DNA of 64,000 bases from Marinilactibacillus piezotolerans (GCF_900114235.1 NZ_FOSJ01000008.1:1-64000), one strand, 5' to 3'; shown: positions 37,973 through 48,591, counted from the first letter of the stretch. The notes: a model not told the origin generated them from the letters alone. Made by a program: numbers and translations.

Positions 37973-39157
37973 ATGGCTAAACAAAAATTTGATCGTTCAA
38001 AACAACACATGAACATTGGTACAATCGGACACGTTGACCACGGTAAAACAACTTTAACTGCTGCTATCACTACTGTATTATCTAAAAAAGGATATGCAGA
38101 AGCACAAGCATACGACAGCATCGATGGCGCTGCAGAAGAAAAAGAACGTGGAATCACAATCTCTACTTCTCACGTTGAGTACGAAACTGATACTCGTCAC
38201 TATGCACACGTTGACTGCCCGGGACATGCTGACTACGTTAAAAACATGATCACTGGAGCTGCTCAAATGGACGGAGCTATCTTAGTAGTTTCTGCTGCTG
38301 ATGGCCCAATGCCTCAAACTCGTGAGCACATCTTACTTTCTCGTCAAGTTGGTGTTCCATACATCGTTGTTTTCTTAAACAAAGTTGATATGGTTGATGA
38401 CGAAGAATTACTAGAATTAGTTGAAATGGAAGTTCGTGACTTATTGTCAGAATATGACTTCCCAGGCGACGATATTCCTGTAGTTGCTGGATCAGCTTTA
38501 AAAGCCTTAGAAGGTGACGAAGAATACGAACAAAAAATTCTTGATTTAATGGAAGCTGTAGATACCTACATTCCAGCTCCAGAACGTAGTTCAGACAAAC
38601 CATTCATGATGCCAGTTGAGGATGTATTCTCAATCACTGGTCGTGGTACTGTTGCAACTGGTCGTGTTGAAACTGGTCAAGTATCAGTTGGAGACGAAGT
38701 TGAAGTTATCGGTATCAAAGATACTGCTAAAACAACTGTTACTGGTGTAGAAATGTTCCGTAAATTGTTAGATTACGCTGAAGCGGGAGATAACATTGGA
38801 GCACTTTTACGTGGTATGTCACGTGAGGATGTTGAACGTGGACAAGTTCTAGCTAAACCAGGTTCAATTACTCCGCATACTAAATTTGATGCAGAAGTAT
38901 ATGTTCTTTCTAAAGAAGAGGGTGGACGTCATACTCCGTTCTTCTCAAACTACCGTCCACAATTCTTTTTCCGTACAACGGACGTAACAGGTATCGTAGA
39001 ATTGAACGAAGGTACTGAAATGGTTATGCCTGGAGACAACACTACAATGACTGTTAGCTTGATTGCACCAATCGCTGTTGAAGACGGAACTAAATTCACT
39101 ATCCGTGAAGGTGGCCGTACTGTTGGAGCGGGCGTTGTAACTAAAGTTATAGAATAA
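37973..39157 (+). CDS. tuf: Elongation factor Tu
   Basis: This 394-aa GTPase delivers aminoacyl-tRNA to the ribosome. [10 protein letters not shown] is near residue 19, DCPGHADY near 81 and NKVDMVDD near 136. The C-terminal domains carry the [11 protein letters not shown] and FFRTTDVTG segments. I start at ATG 37973, 11 bases after AAGGAGG, rather than at 37964, which is almost on top of the site. A strong terminator follows. Only one tuf copy is in this window. Confidence 0.98.
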   Translation: MAKQKFDRSKQHMNIGTIGHVDHGKTTLTAAITTVLSKKGYAEAQAYDSIDGAAEEKERGITISTSHVEYETDTRHYAHVDCPGHADYVKNMITGAAQMDGAILVVSAADGPMPQTREHILLSRQVGVPYIVVFLNKVDMVDDEELLELVEMEVRDLLSEYDFPGDDIPVVAGSALKALEGDEEYEQKILDLMEAVDTYIPAPERSSDKPFMMPVEDVFSITGRGTVATGRVETGQVSVGDEVEVIGIKDTAKTTVTGVEMFRKLLDYAEAGDNIGALLRGMSREDVERGQVLAKPGSITPHTKFDAEVYVLSKEEGGRHTPFFSNYRPQFFFRTTDVTGIVELNEGTEMVMPGDNTTMTVSLIAPIAVEDGTKFTIREGGRTVGAGVVTKVIE

Positions 39158-39194
39158 TTTTATTCTATTAATTGAAAAAGCCTAATTAATTAGT

Positions 39195-39236
39195 AAAAGC
39201 GCAACTTTGAGTAAATCTTAAAGTTGCGCTTTTTTA
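39195..39236 (+). terminator. Intrinsic terminator after tuf
   Basis: AAAAGCGCAACTTT (39195-39208) pairs with AAAGTTGCGCTTTT (39220-39233) over 14 bp, followed by T residues. Confidence 0.95.
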
Positions 39237-39428
39237 TTTATATTCATTTCAGCATTTGGATACGGTATATTGTATAACATGTTTAAGTAAGCAGCAACAA
39301 AGGGGAATTAGTATAGAGGTAGATAAAGAATGCTGACTATAAATAAATACTATGAAAAGAATTTTTATTATGTAATGAACAATTCTATTGTATCTAATGA
39401 CAGCATTATCTGAATGGAGATGAAAGTA

Positions 39429-39903
39429 ATGAATAGTAAAATAAATATGACAATTAAATTAAGAAAAAACGGAAACTTGAAAGAATCAAATAAAATGTTT
39501 TCTAAATTAATTAATAATTATCATGATAATTATTAATTAACAATATGCATGTTGTGATGTGCTAGGCGAAGAAAAAGAAGCAGCCGTCTTTTATGAACGT
39601 GCGATTAGATTAGGATTAACGGGAAACGATTTAGAGGAAGCTTTTTTAGGTCTAGGGAGTACATACAGAGCACTAGGTGAATATGAGAAGTCGAAAAATA
39701 TATTGCAAAAGGGGAAAGATTTATTTCCTGACAATAAAGCGATACAAGTGTTTTATTCAATGACTTTATATAATATGAAAGAGTATAGTACAGCTATGAA
39801 AATAATACTCACATGTTTGACTGAAACAACAGTAGATGCTGATATCATAAACTATAAAAAGGCGATTGCTTTTTATAGTGATAAATTGAATGAAAAGTTT
39901 TGA
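39429..39903 (+). pseudogene. Broken tetratricopeptide-repeat protein gene
   Basis: Two fragments in different frames add up to one TPR protein of about 155-160 aa. The 5' part (39429-39536, after GGAG) encodes MNSKINMTIKLRKNGNLKES and onward to SKLINNYHDNY, then stops. The 3' part (readable from 39541) encodes QYACCDVLGEEKEAAVFYER, then a TPR unit (GLGSTYRALGEYEKSKNILQKG) and ends DKLNEKF. A small deletion shifts the frame near 39531, and an in-frame TAA at 39538 stands where the family usually has Tyr (I-N-Y-Q). The 114-aa frame from GTG 39559 lacks a convincing ribosome site. The family function is unknown. Confidence 0.75.
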
Positions 39904-40302
39904 ATTTTCTATGCTTTGCGAAAATTGAAATAGTAACTATTAATATAGAAGGAACACGATTTATACCTACTAGAAGAGTGTCAGTGAAAGCTGATATAAC
40001 AAGTATTTAACGGATTTAGAATAAAATAGAAAGAAATCAAAAATAATTCACTTTTTTTGTAAAATAAACTGGAAAACACTTGAAATTTAATATGATTGTA
40101 TGTATACTTGTAAAAGTGTCTGCGAGGGGCTTTTTCTTTGTGTGCGTTCAATAAAATGTACTTAAAGAGGAGTAATAACTTCAGATCCAAGGCGTTGAAG
40201 CGAGAGGTTGCGACACACCCGGGTGCATTGCCATGGTGGGTGAGTTGGTTAAATTTTCGTGGAGCTAGGTTTATTTCTTAAATAAGCGAAGGAGGGAAAA
40301 AC
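39904..40302 (+). promoter_or_regulatory. Leader region of the S10 operon
   Basis: The first 170 bases hold nothing I can assign. After the promoter at 40080-40108 comes a GC-richer, structured leader with a palindromic CACCCGGGTG and a second CACCC-complementary GGTGGGTG segment. It also has the stretch GCGAGAGGTTGCGACACACC, of the kind found ahead of rpsJ in related lactic acid bacteria. Feedback by a ribosomal protein (L4 in other bacteria) is plausible but not shown. Confidence 0.55.
40080..40108 (+). promoter_or_regulatory. Promoter for the S10-spc-alpha operon
   Basis: TTGAAA (40080-40085), 17-bp spacer, TATACT (40103-40108). Confidence 0.78.
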
Positions 40303-40611
40303 ATGGCAAAACAAAAGATTCGTATTCGTTTGAAAGCATATGAACACCGTGTGCTTGATCAATCAGCTGACAAAATCGTAGAAACGGCAAAAAGAACTGG
40401 GGCAACAGTTTCAGGTCCGATCCCGTTACCTACAGAACGTAAACTATACACAATCATTCGTTCACCACATAAATACAAAGATTCACGTGAACAGTTTGAA
40501 ATGCGTACACACAAACGTCTTATCGACATTGTGAATCCAACGCCTAAAACAGTTGATGCTTTAACTAAGCTAGACTTACCATCAGGTGTGGATATCGAAA
40601 TTAAATTATAA
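40303..40611 (+). CDS. rpsJ: 30S ribosomal protein S10 (NusE)
   Basis: This 102-aa small-subunit head protein is also the NusE partner of NusB and NusG in antitermination. It has [17 protein letters not shown] near the start and [19 protein letters not shown] in the middle. CGAAGGAGG precedes the ATG. It is the first gene of a run of ribosomal genes continuing to rplQ. Confidence 0.98.
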   Translation: MAKQKIRIRLKAYEHRVLDQSADKIVETAKRTGATVSGPIPLPTERKLYTIIRSPHKYKDSREQFEMRTHKRLIDIVNPTPKTVDALTKLDLPSGVDIEIKL

Positions 40612-40644
40612 TACTATAAAAAATCATATAACGGAGGTGTACTC

Positions 40645-41283
40645 ATGACCAAAGGAATCTTAGGAAAAAAAGTCGGAATGACTCAAATCTTTAGCGAATC
40701 AGGAGAATTAGTTCCTGTAACAGTAATCGAAGCTGTTCCTAACGTAGTTTTGCAAGTTAAAACTGTTGAAACTGACGGTTACAACGCAGTTCAATTAGGA
40801 TTCGATGACAAACGCGAAGTTTTATCAAACAAACCGGCACAAGGTCATGTTAAAAAAGCTAACACGACTCCTAAGCGCTTCATTAAAGAATTACGAGATG
40901 CTGAGCTTGGAGATGTCGAAGTTGGAAACGAAATTACAGTAGCAACATTCGCAGAAGGCGACATTGTGGATGTTACAGGGACTTCAAAAGGTAAAGGATT
41001 CCAGGGTGTTATTAAACGCCATGGACAATCTCGTGGGCCAGAAACTCACGGATCTCGTTATCACCGTCGTCCTGGTTCAATGGGTGGCGCATCTGATCCA
41101 TCACGTGTATTCCCTGGTAAGAAATTAGCAGGTCGTATGGGTGGAGATACAGTAACTGTACAAAACCTTGAAATTGTACGTGTCGATACTGATCGCAACG
41201 TATTATTGATTAAAGGAAATGTACCAGGATCTAAGAAATCACTTATTCAAATTCAATCTGCATTAAAAGCAGGTAACAAGTAA
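40645..41283 (+). CDS. rplC: 50S ribosomal protein L3
   Basis: This 212-aa early assembly protein reaches the peptidyl-transferase centre. It has [14 protein letters not shown] at the start, and the extended loop [13 protein letters not shown] is close to where linezolid and tiamulin resistance changes arise. A GGAGGTG site lies ahead of the ATG. It is 33 bases after rpsJ. Confidence 0.98.
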   Translation: MTKGILGKKVGMTQIFSESGELVPVTVIEAVPNVVLQVKTVETDGYNAVQLGFDDKREVLSNKPAQGHVKKANTTPKRFIKELRDAELGDVEVGNEITVATFAEGDIVDVTGTSKGKGFQGVIKRHGQSRGPETHGSRYHRRPGSMGGASDPSRVFPGKKLAGRMGGDTVTVQNLEIVRVDTDRNVLLIKGNVPGSKKSLIQIQSALKAGNK

Positions 41284-41309
41284 TAGATTAGGAAGGGAGG
41301 ACAAGCAGA

Positions 41310-41933
41310 ATGCCAACTGTAGCGTTATATAAACAAGATGGAATGCAAAATGGTGAAGTAACATTAAATGATGCAGTCTTTGGTATCGAACCAAACGAAA
41401 GTGTCGTATTTGATGCAATTACCATGCAACGCGCTTCTTTAAGACAAGGAACACACGCGGTTAAAAACCGTAGTGCAGTACGAGGCGGTGGACGTAAACC
41501 GTGGCGTCAAAAAGGTACGGGTCGTGCTCGTCAAGGATCAATCCGTTCACCACAATGGCGTGGAGGTGGAGTAGTCTTCGGACCAACACCACGTTCATAC
41601 AGCTATAAATTACCCAAAAAAGTTCGTCGTTTAGCAATCAGATCAGTACTTTCTTCTAAAGTATTAGATAAAGAATTGATCGTTGTTGAAGGTTTGAACT
41701 TCGACGCACCAAAAACTAAAGAGTTCAGAGCTGTTCTAACTAACTTAGACGTGAATAAAAAAGTCTTAGTTGTCTTAGAAAATGACAATGACTTTGCAGC
41801 GCTGTCAGCTCGCAACCTTCCAGGCGTGAAAATTGTTGCACCTAACAATGTATCTGTACTGGACGTAGTTGCTCATGACAACCTCATCATAACGAAGGCT
41901 GCTCTGGAAAAAGTAGAGGAGGCACTTCAATAA
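41310..41933 (+). CDS. rplD: 50S ribosomal protein L4
   Basis: This 207-aa protein lines the exit tunnel. The extended loop contains [18 protein letters not shown], where macrolide-resistance changes occur; it appears wild type. In gamma-proteobacteria L4 represses the S10 operon, and a similar role here is untested. AGGGAGG precedes the start. Its stop overlaps the rplW start (TAATG). Confidence 0.98.
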   Translation: MPTVALYKQDGMQNGEVTLNDAVFGIEPNESVVFDAITMQRASLRQGTHAVKNRSAVRGGGRKPWRQKGTGRARQGSIRSPQWRGGGVVFGPTPRSYSYKLPKKVRRLAIRSVLSSKVLDKELIVVEGLNFDAPKTKEFRAVLTNLDVNKKVLVVLENDNDFAALSARNLPGVKIVAPNNVSVLDVVAHDNLIITKAALEKVEEALQ

Positions 41934-42226
41934 TGAATGCACGTGACGTAATTTTACGCCCGATCATCACTGAAGCTTCTATGAATGCTATGGATGCAAA
42001 AAAATATACATTCGAAGTAGATGTTCGCGCTAAAAAAACTACAGTAAAACAAGCAATCGAAGAAATCTTCGATGTTAAAGTGAAAAAAGTTAATATCCTT
42101 AACACTGCTCGTAAACCAAAACGTATGGGTCGTTACATGGGATATACTAAAAAACGCCGTAAAGCAATCGTTACTTTAACACCTGAATCTAACGATATTA
42201 CTCTATTCGGAGAAGAAGACGAATAA
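41933..42226 (+). CDS. rplW: 50S ribosomal protein L23
   Basis: This 97-aa protein surrounds the tunnel exit and docks trigger factor and SRP. It begins [17 protein letters not shown] and contains [23 protein letters not shown], written here in parts. It overlaps rplD by one base, implying translational coupling; the ribosome site GGAGG is inside rplD. Confidence 0.97.
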   Translation: MNARDVILRPIITEASMNAMDAKKYTFEVDVRAKKTTVKQAIEEIFDVKVKKVNILNTARKPKRMGRYMGYTKKRRKAIVTLTPESNDITLFGEEDE

Positions 42227-42301
42227 AAAGATCACTTTAAGACAAGTGACTACCGACTAATTGAAAATTAGTCAATTGATTATTACAAGGAGGGGAATTG
42301 C

Positions 42302-43135
42302 GTGGCGATTAAAAAGTACAAACCTACCACAAACGGACGTCGTAACATGACTGGGTCAGATTTCGCTGAAATCACTACTGACAAACCAGAAAAAAGTTTG
42401 TTGGCTCCAAGCCCAAAACGTGCTGGACGTAACAATAAAGGTAGAATCACAGTCCGTCATCAAGGCGGAGGCCACAAGCAAAAATACCGTATTATCGATT
42501 TCAAACGTCAAAAAGATGGCGTTCGCGGTATTGTAAAAACAGTTGAGTATGATCCAAACCGCTCAGCAAATATTTCATTGATTCAATATGAAGATGGTGT
42601 TAAAGCTTACATTTTATCTCCTAAAGGTATTGAAGTAGGACAAGACATCATGTCGGGTACAGATGTAGATATCAAAATTGGTAATGCATTACCATTGAGC
42701 AGCATTCCTGTTGGTTCAACTATCCACAACATCGAGATGAAACCTGGTAAAGGTGGACAATTAGCTCGTTCTGCTGGTACTTCTGCACAAATTCTTGGTA
42801 AAGAAGGCAAGTACGTATTAGTACGTTTGAGATCAGGAGAAAGCCGTCTGATTTTAGCTAGCTGTCGTGCCACTATTGGTGCTGTAGGAAATGAACAACA
42901 TGAACTGATCAATGTTGGTAAAGCAGGACGTAACCGCTGGAAAGGCAAACGCCCTTCAGTACGTGGATCTGTTATGAACCCGAACGATCACCCACACGGT
43001 GGTGGTGAAGGTAGAGCTCCAATCGGACGTCCAAGTCCAATGACTCCATGGGGTAAACCTACTCTTGGTAAGAAAACTCGTAATGGTAAAAATCGTTCAG
43101 ATAAACTTATCATTCGTCGTCGTAAAAGCAAATAA
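42302..43135 (+). CDS. rplB: 50S ribosomal protein L2
   Basis: This 277-aa protein is needed for subunit joining and peptidyl transfer. It starts with GTG at 42302 after AAGGAGGGG and reads [14 protein letters not shown]. The C-terminal signature [19 protein letters not shown] carries the functional histidine. A 75-base gap from rplW contains a small inverted repeat (ACTAATTGAAAATTAGT). Confidence 0.98.
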   Translation: MAIKKYKPTTNGRRNMTGSDFAEITTDKPEKSLLAPSPKRAGRNNKGRITVRHQGGGHKQKYRIIDFKRQKDGVRGIVKTVEYDPNRSANISLIQYEDGVKAYILSPKGIEVGQDIMSGTDVDIKIGNALPLSSIPVGSTIHNIEMKPGKGGQLARSAGTSAQILGKEGKYVLVRLRSGESRLILASCRATIGAVGNEQHELINVGKAGRNRWKGKRPSVRGSVMNPNDHPHGGGEGRAPIGRPSPMTPWGKPTLGKKTRNGKNRSDKLIIRRRKSK

Positions 43136-43186
43136 TAAAAAATAAATGTAGAAATCTCAGGATATATCCTGGAAGGAGGGCAATAC

Positions 43187-43465
43187 ATGAGCCGTAGTTT
43201 GAAAAAAGGACCTTTCGTCGATGCTCATTTGATGAAAAAAGTTCGTGAACTTGGTGAAGACAACAAACGTGTTATCAAAACATGGTCACGTCGCTCAACG
43301 ATTTTCCCGAACTTTGTAGGTCACACCATTGCCGTATATGATGGAAGAAAACATGTACCAGTTTATGTTCAAGAAGACATGGTTGGTCACAAACTAGGTG
43401 AATTTGCACCAACAAGAACATACCGTGGACACGGTAAAGATGACCGCACAACCGGTAAACGTTAA
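43187..43465 (+). CDS. rpsS: 30S ribosomal protein S19
   Basis: This 92-aa head protein lies near the A-site and the S13 bridge. It begins [15 protein letters not shown], and [17 protein letters not shown] and [13 protein letters not shown] are conserved. GGAAGGAGGG precedes the ATG. rplV follows 21 bases later. Confidence 0.98.
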   Translation: MSRSLKKGPFVDAHLMKKVRELGEDNKRVIKTWSRRSTIFPNFVGHTIAVYDGRKHVPVYVQEDMVGHKLGEFAPTRTYRGHGKDDRTTGKR

Positions 43466-43486
43466 TAGCGAAGGGAGGAAATTTCC

Positions 43487-43843
43487 ATGGCAGAAACAGT
43501 AACAGCAGCAAAAGCAACTGCGCGTACAGTTCGTATTGCTCCTCGTAAAGCTAGATTAGTAGTCGATACTATCCGAGGAAAAAGTGCTGCAGAAGCTATT
43601 TCTATCCTTCGCTTCACTAACAGAGGAGCATCTGAAGAGGTAGAAAAAGTTTTAATGTCAGCAATTGCGAATGCTGAACATAACTATGATATGGATATTG
43701 AAGAATTATACGTAAGCGAAGCCTATGTAAACGAAGGAGCTACTTTAAAAAGATTCCGTCCGCGTGCAAAAGGTGCAGCTTCAAGAATCAACAAACGTAC
43801 AAGCCACATTACTGTAGTGGTATCAGAGAAGAAGGAGGGGTAA
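43487..43843 (+). CDS. rplV: 50S ribosomal protein L22
   Basis: This 118-aa protein has a beta-hairpin that lines the exit tunnel with L4. [19 protein letters not shown] is near the start, and the tunnel loop [20 protein letters not shown] lies near residues 88-107. AGGGAGG precedes the start. It ends 3 bases before rpsC. Confidence 0.97.
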   Translation: MAETVTAAKATARTVRIAPRKARLVVDTIRGKSAAEAISILRFTNRGASEEVEKVLMSAIANAEHNYDMDIEELYVSEAYVNEGATLKRFRPRAKGAASRINKRTSHITVVVSEKKEG

Positions 43844-43846
43844 TCT

Positions 43847-44503
43847 GTGGGACAAAAAGTAAACCCTAATGGTATGCGTGTTGGTGTCATCCGTGATTGG
43901 GACGCTAAATGGTATGCTGAAAAAGATTTTGCAGACACTTTGCTTGAAGATATCGCAGTTCGCGAATACATTGCAGAAAAACTAAGTACTGCTTCAGTTT
44001 CACGTGTTGAAATTGAACGTGCTGCTAATAGAATCAACTTATCTATTCACACTGCTAAACCAGGAATGGTTATTGGTAAAGGTGGATCAGAAGTTGACAC
44101 TTTAAGAAACAAACTAAACAACATGACTGGCAAACGTGTCCACGTCAACATTGTTGAAATTAAAAGACCAGATCTTGACGCTACTTTAGTAGCTAAAAGT
44201 ATCGCTGAACAACTTGAAAACCGTATTTCATTCCGTCGTGCACAAAAGCAAGCAATCCAACGCACAATGCGTTCAGGAGCTAAAGGAATTCGTACAATGG
44301 TATCAGGTCGTTTGAACGGAGCAGATATGGCCCGTAACGAAAGTTTTTCTGAAGGAACAGTTCCATTGCACACAATTCGTGCTGATATCGATTTTGCTAA
44401 TGAAGAAGCAAATACAACTTATGGTAAAATCGGCGTTAAAGTATGGATCTACAAAGGAGAAGTTCTTCCAGCAATTACAGAGAACAAGAAAGGAGGAAAA
44501 TAA
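43847..44503 (+). CDS. rpsC: 30S ribosomal protein S3
   Basis: This 218-aa protein lines the mRNA entry channel and contributes to helicase activity. The KH domain motif [15 protein letters not shown] is near residue 73. The start is GTG at 43847 after AAGGAGGGG, and the protein begins [18 protein letters not shown]. It follows rplV at 3 bases and precedes rplP at 3 bases. Confidence 0.98.
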   Translation: MGQKVNPNGMRVGVIRDWDAKWYAEKDFADTLLEDIAVREYIAEKLSTASVSRVEIERAANRINLSIHTAKPGMVIGKGGSEVDTLRNKLNNMTGKRVHVNIVEIKRPDLDATLVAKSIAEQLENRISFRRAQKQAIQRTMRSGAKGIRTMVSGRLNGADMARNESFSEGTVPLHTIRADIDFANEEANTTYGKIGVKVWIYKGEVLPAITENKKGGK

Positions 44504-44506
44504 TCA

Positions 44507-44938
44507 ATGTTAGTACCAAAACGTGTAAAACACCGTCGTGAGTTCCGTGGTAAAATGCGAGGCGAAGCGAAAGGTGGAAAAGAAATTGCTTACGGTCAAT
44601 ATGGCTTACAAGCAGTTGATTCAGTATGGATCACAAGTCGTCAGATTGAATCTGCTCGTATCGCTATGACACGTTACATGAAACGTGGTGGGAAAGTATG
44701 GATTAAGATCTTCCCTCACAAACCGGTGACAGCTAAAGCAATTGGTGTACGTATGGGTTCTGGTAAAGGAGCTCCTGAGAGCTGGGTCGCACCTGTAAAA
44801 CGTGGTAAAATCATGTTTGAAATTGGTGGCGTATCTGAAGAAGTAGCTCGCGAAGCATTGCGTTTAGCTTCACACAAACTACCCGTTAAAACTAAGGTAG
44901 TAACTCGTGAAGAAAGTGGTGACTCACATGAAGGCTAA
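44507..44938 (+). CDS. rplP: 50S ribosomal protein L16
   Basis: This 143-aa protein contacts tRNA at the A-site of the large subunit. It begins [17 protein letters not shown] and contains [20 protein letters not shown] and [20 protein letters not shown] precedes the start, inside the end of rpsC. Its last 11 bases overlap rpmC. Confidence 0.98.
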   Translation: MLVPKRVKHRREFRGKMRGEAKGGKEIAYGQYGLQAVDSVWITSRQIESARIAMTRYMKRGGKVWIKIFPHKPVTAKAIGVRMGSGKGAPESWVAPVKRGKIMFEIGGVSEEVAREALRLASHKLPVKTKVVTREESGDSHEG

Positions 44939-45122
44939 TGAATTAAAAGGCTTATCCACTACTGAATTGATTGAAAAAGAAGCAGAATACAAAGAAGAAC
45001 TATTTAACTTGCGCTTTCAGTTAGCTACAGGACAGTTAGAAAATACTGCGCGCATTAAAGAAGTCCGTAAAAATATCGCACGTGTTAAAACGGTTTTGCG
45101 TCAAGCTGAATTAGTTAAATAA
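44928..45122 (+). CDS. rpmC: 50S ribosomal protein L29
   Basis: This 64-aa helical hairpin protein lies near the tunnel exit and forms part of the SRP docking platform. It reads [21 protein letters not shown] place the start at ATG 44928, which overlaps the end of rplP by 11 bases; an earlier in-frame start at 44907 is not supported by homologues. The ribosome site is weak, so coupling to rplP is likely. Confidence 0.95.
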   Translation: MKANELKGLSTTELIEKEAEYKEELFNLRFQLATGQLENTARIKEVRKNIARVKTVLRQAELVK

Positions 45123-45156
45123 TCGTGCCTGATCTGTATTCAAAGGAGGCTGGAAA

Positions 45157-45420
45157 ATGGCTGAACGTAACGAACGTAAAGTGTATCAAGGACGTGTTGT
45201 TTCTGACAAAATGGACAAAACAATCGTTGTAGAAATCGCTACTCAAAAACAACATCGTAAATACCAAAAACGTATGAAGTACTCAACAAAATTCAAAGCT
45301 CATGACGAAAACAACGTAGCTAAAGCAGGCGACGTGGTTAGAATCATGGAAACTCGTCCATTATCTAAAGACAAACGATTCCGTTTGCTTGAAGTGGTTG
45401 AAGAATCAGTAATTTTATAA
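45157..45420 (+). CDS. rpsQ: 30S ribosomal protein S17
   Basis: This 87-aa OB-fold primary binder of 16S rRNA includes [18 protein letters not shown] and [25 protein letters not shown] precedes the ATG. A 78-base gap to rplN contains a small stem (AAGAATAGATTCTT). Confidence 0.98.
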   Translation: MAERNERKVYQGRVVSDKMDKTIVVEIATQKQHRKYQKRMKYSTKFKAHDENNVAKAGDVVRIMETRPLSKDKRFRLLEVVEESVIL

Positions 45421-45498
45421 TAAGAAAATGCATTTTAAGCCTAATGGGCTAAACAACGAAGAATAGATTCTTCGTGAGTTTGAAAGGAGGATCCTAAC

Positions 45499-45867
45499 GT
45501 GATTCAAACAGAAAGTCGAATGAAAGTCGCTGACAACTCTGGTGCGCGTGAAGTACTTGTAATCAAAGTATTAGGCGGATCAGGTGCCAAGACTGCTAAC
45601 ATCGGTGATGAAGTGGTTGTTACTGTTAAACATGCAACACCAGGCGGCGTTGTTAAAAAAGGTGAAGTTGTTCGTGCGGTAATCGTACGTACTAAATCAG
45701 GAGCTCGTCGTCCAGACGGTTCATATATTAAATTTGACGAAAATGCTTGTGTTATTATTCGTGAAGACAAAGCACCACGTGGAACACGTATCTTCGGACC
45801 AGTTGCTCGTGAATTGCGTGAGAATGACTTTATGAGAATTGTTTCGTTAGCTCCGGAAGTTCTTTAA
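45499..45867 (+). CDS. rplN: 50S ribosomal protein L14
   Basis: This 122-aa interface protein binds RsfS and forms bridge B8. It begins [20 protein letters not shown] and starts with GTG at 45499 after AAAGGAGGA. The family signature [18 protein letters not shown] is present. Confidence 0.98.
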   Translation: MIQTESRMKVADNSGAREVLVIKVLGGSGAKTANIGDEVVVTVKHATPGGVVKKGEVVRAVIVRTKSGARRPDGSYIKFDENACVIIREDKAPRGTRIFGPVARELRENDFMRIVSLAPEVL

Positions 45868-45901
45868 TTCCGACAAATGTCATAAGGAGGTGCGCTAGAA
45901 A

Positions 45902-46207
45902 ATGTTTGTAAAATCAGGAGACAAAGTTAAAGTTTTAGCTGGTAAAGATAAAGGGAAACAAGGTACTGTCTTAAAAGCTTTACCAAAGCAAAGCAAAGTT
46001 GTCGTTGAAGGTATCAATATCATGAAAAAACATACCCGTCCTACTGGTATGGGACAAGAAGGCGGAATAGTTGAAACTGAAGCGCCTATTCACGTATCTA
46101 ATGTTCAATTAATTGATCCTAAAACAGATGAACCTACAAGAGTAGGATATAAAGTAGAAGATGGTAAAAAAGTTCGTTACGCTAAGAAATCTGGCGAAAC
46201 ACTTTAA
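45902..46207 (+). CDS. rplX: 50S ribosomal protein L24
   Basis: This 101-aa early assembly initiator has a KOW motif ([20 protein letters not shown]) at the N-terminus. TAAGGAGGTG precedes the ATG. It lies between rplN and rplE in the conserved spc order. Confidence 0.97.
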   Translation: MFVKSGDKVKVLAGKDKGKQGTVLKALPKQSKVVVEGINIMKKHTRPTGMGQEGGIVETEAPIHVSNVQLIDPKTDEPTRVGYKVEDGKKVRYAKKSGETL

Positions 46208-46234
46208 TATAGTAGGAAAGGAGGGCATTCATAA

Positions 46235-46774
46235 ATGACACGCCTTAAAGATAAATATCTAAATGATGTACAACCATCATTAGTAGAAAAATTTGAGTAC
46301 AGTTCAGTTATGCAATCACCAAAAGTAGACAAAATCGTCTTAAATATTGGTGTTGGTGATGCTGTATCAAACACTAAAAATCTAGATAAAGCAGTAGAAG
46401 AATTAACATTAATTTCGGGACAAAAACCAATTGTCACTCGTGCTAAAAAATCTATCGCTAGCTTCCGTTTACGTGAAGGTATGCCAATCGGTACTAAAGT
46501 AACTCTTCGTGGAGACCGTATGTATGATTTCTTGGACAAATTAGTAACTGTTTCACTACCTCGTGTACGTGATTTCCGTGGAGTCAGCAAAAATGCTTTT
46601 GACGGACGCGGCAACTATACGTTAGGTGTTAAAGAGCAACTGATCTTCCCTGAAATTGATTACGATGATGTAGATAAAGTCCGCGGTATGGATATCGTTA
46701 TTGTAACAACAGCTAATACAGATGAAGAAGCTCGTGAATTACTTGGACAATTGGGAATGCCGTTCCAAAAATAA
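46235..46774 (+). CDS. rplE: 50S ribosomal protein L5
   Basis: This 179-aa protein joins 5S rRNA to the central protuberance and contacts the P-site t[23 protein letters not shown] is near the N-terminus, and [17 protein letters not shown] and [18 protein letters not shown] are conserved. AAGGAGGGC precedes the start. Confidence 0.98.
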   Translation: MTRLKDKYLNDVQPSLVEKFEYSSVMQSPKVDKIVLNIGVGDAVSNTKNLDKAVEELTLISGQKPIVTRAKKSIASFRLREGMPIGTKVTLRGDRMYDFLDKLVTVSLPRVRDFRGVSKNAFDGRGNYTLGVKEQLIFPEIDYDDVDKVRGMDIVIVTTANTDEEARELLGQLGMPFQK

Positions 46775-46807
46775 CCTTGACACCTTAATAGGAGGGAAAA
46801 TTCAGAA

Positions 46808-46993
46808 ATGGCTAAAAAATCAATGATTGAAAAAAACAAAAAACCGGCCAAGTTTTCAACTCAAGAGTATACTCGCTGTGAACGTTGTGGACGCCCACAT
46901 TCAGTATATCAACAATTTAAATTATGCCGTATTTGCTTGCGTGAGCTAGCTTATAAAGGGCAAATTCCAGGCTTGAAAAAAGCAAGCTGGTAA
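46808..46993 (+). CDS. rpsZ: 30S ribosomal protein S14, zinc type (Z)
   Basis: This 61-aa protein has CERCG and CRICL pairs for zinc, so it is the short zinc-dependent form. Many Firmicutes keep a second, zinc-free S14 elsewhere for zinc starvation; none is seen in this window. AGGAGGGA precedes the start. Confidence 0.97.
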   Translation: MAKKSMIEKNKKPAKFSTQEYTRCERCGRPHSVYQQFKLCRICLRELAYKGQIPGLKKASW

Positions 46994-47028
46994 AATAAGA
47001 AAACTTGCCATAAAGGAGGATACAACGA

Positions 47029-47427
47029 ATGGTCATGACAGATCCTATCGCAGATTTCTTGACTCGTGTACGTAACGCTAATAACGCTCGTCATACGAAA
47101 GTAGAAATTCCTGCTTCAAATTTAAAAAAAGGTATGGCCCAAATCTTGAAAAATGAAGGATTCGTAAAAGATATCGAATTCGTGGAAGATGACAAACAAG
47201 GAATCGTCCGCATTTTCTTGAAATACGGTCAAAATGACGAACGCGTTATTACTGGCTTGAAACGTATTTCAAAACCAGGATTGCGTGTCTATGCAAAAGC
47301 AGAAGAAATGCCAAAAGTATTAAACGGTTTAGGAATCGCGCTTGTTTCTACTTCAGAAGGCGTTGTTACTGATAAAATCGCTCGTTCTAAAAATATCGGA
47401 GGAGAAGTCCTCGCGTACGTTTGGTAA
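47029..47427 (+). CDS. rpsH: 30S ribosomal protein S8
   Basis: This 132-aa central-domain 16S rRNA binder has [15 protein letters not shown] at the start and a C-terminal GGEVLAYVW. In E. coli S8 represses the spc operon. ATG 47029 is 11 bases after AAAGGAGG; a second ATG at 47035 is also possible. Confidence 0.98.
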   Translation: MVMTDPIADFLTRVRNANNARHTKVEIPASNLKKGMAQILKNEGFVKDIEFVEDDKQGIVRIFLKYGQNDERVITGLKRISKPGLRVYAKAEEMPKVLNGLGIALVSTSEGVVTDKIARSKNIGGEVLAYVW

Positions 47428-47458
47428 TTAACATAAGAAATGAAGGAGGTGCCGTACA

Positions 47459-47995
47459 TTGAGTCGTATCGGAAATAAACCTATCACTATTCCAGAAGGC
47501 GTTGAAGTCAACCTTAATGGAACAGAGATCACAGTTAAAGGAAAAAATGGCGAATTAACTCGTACATTAAGTCCAGTAATTAAAGTAAACATTGAAGATA
47601 ACGTAATGACTTTTACAAGACCTGATGAATCAAAAGCTAGCCGTACAATTCATGGAACTACACGCGCTGTCGTGAATAACATGGTTGAAGGTGTAACTGA
47701 AGGATTCCAGAAAACACTTGAATTGATCGGTGTTGGTTACCGTGCCCAAAAACAAGGTAACAAATTAGTATTAAACGTTGGTCTTTCTCACCAAGTTGAA
47801 TTTGATGAAATCGAAGGATTGACAGTAGAAGTACCGTCAAACACTTCTGTTATTGTTAAAGGTGCGAGCAAAGAAAAAGTTGGCGCATTAGCTGCTAACA
47901 TTAGAGGTGTTCGTCCTCCTGAGCCATATAAAGGTAAAGGAATTCGTTACCAAGGTGAACATATTCGCCGTAAAGAAGGTAAAACAGGTAAATAA
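47459..47995 (+). CDS. rplF: 50S ribosomal protein L6
   Basis: This 178-aa protein lies at the factor-binding site. It starts with TTG at 47459 after GAAGGAGGTG and reads [15 protein letters not shown]. The second-domain signature [21 protein letters not shown] is split here at residues 155-175. A 217-base gap to rplR follows, much longer than the usual spacing. Confidence 0.97.
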   Translation: MSRIGNKPITIPEGVEVNLNGTEITVKGKNGELTRTLSPVIKVNIEDNVMTFTRPDESKASRTIHGTTRAVVNNMVEGVTEGFQKTLELIGVGYRAQKQGNKLVLNVGLSHQVEFDEIEGLTVEVPSNTSVIVKGASKEKVGALAANIRGVRPPEPYKGKGIRYQGEHIRRKEGKTGK

Positions 47996-48212
47996 TCGTG
48001 CAACAAAGTCGAACCTGATATTGAAATTATTAAAATTGAACTTAGAACATGTAAATTACATGACCTCAGTATTCAAAATTGATGATTTCTCTCTATTCCT
48101 GAATCAAGTAGTTGATCTCAGAAATAAACTGTTCGACTTACTTTTGCGTCGATTGCCTAGTTAAGCTATACTCAGGCTTGAATGAGTAATAAAATATAAA
48201 GAGGTGACAATT
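47996..48212 (+). other. Structured spacer between rplF and rplR
   Basis: There is no credible gene here. A 9-bp inverted repeat AAGTCGAAC (48007-48015) and GTTCGACTT (48131-48139) could enclose about 115 bases. Inner hairpins include CATGTAA-A-TTACATG and, just before the rplR site, TACTCA-TGAGTA. I see no T-run terminator and no strong promoter. Confidence 0.5.
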
Positions 48213-48569
48213 GTGATTACAAAACCAGATAAAAACAAATTACGTCAAAAAAGACATAAACGTGTCCGTAGAAATCTTTCTGGTACTGCAGAGCGCCCAC
48301 GTTTGAACGTATTCCGTTCTAATAAAAACATCTACGCTCAAGTAATTGATGATGTAGAGGGTGTAACGCTCGCAAGTGCATCTACCTTAGATACTGATGT
48401 TTCAGGTAACTCTAAAGTTGAGAAAGCTGCAGCTGTTGGCGAACTAGTTGCTAAACGTGCAAGCGAAAAAAATGTTACAGAAGTAGTATTTGATCGTGGT
48501 GGATATCAATATCACGGGCGTGTGAAAGCATTAGCTGACGCAGCTCGCGAAAACGGACTAACATTCTAG
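48213..48569 (+). CDS. rplR: 50S ribosomal protein L18
   Basis: This 118-aa protein binds 5S rRNA with L5. It reads [20 protein letters not shown] from GTG 48213 after AGAGGTGA. An in-frame GTG at 48204 lies within the ribosome site. The end [15 protein letters not shown] is typical. Confidence 0.97.
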   Translation: MITKPDKNKLRQKRHKRVRRNLSGTAERPRLNVFRSNKNIYAQVIDDVEGVTLASASTLDTDVSGNSKVEKAAAVGELVAKRASEKNVTEVVFDRGGYQYHGRVKALADAARENGLTF

Positions 48570-48591
48570 AGTAAAGGAGGAGTTAAGGTAC

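Noticed and set aside
39331-39411. Short frame (MLTINKYYEKNF...) upstream of the TPR pseudogene
   Set aside because: It has about 27 codons, a weak ribosome site and no resemblance to known peptides.
39981-40190. 69-aa minus-strand frame before the S10 operon
   Set aside because: It overlaps the predicted S10 promoter and leader and has no recognisable product. The Lys/Leu/Tyr-rich composition fits AT-rich noncoding DNA.
47907-48164. 85-aa plus-strand frame overlapping the end of rplF
   Set aside because: It starts inside rplF in another frame and has no ribosome site at its start. I treat the region as a structured spacer.
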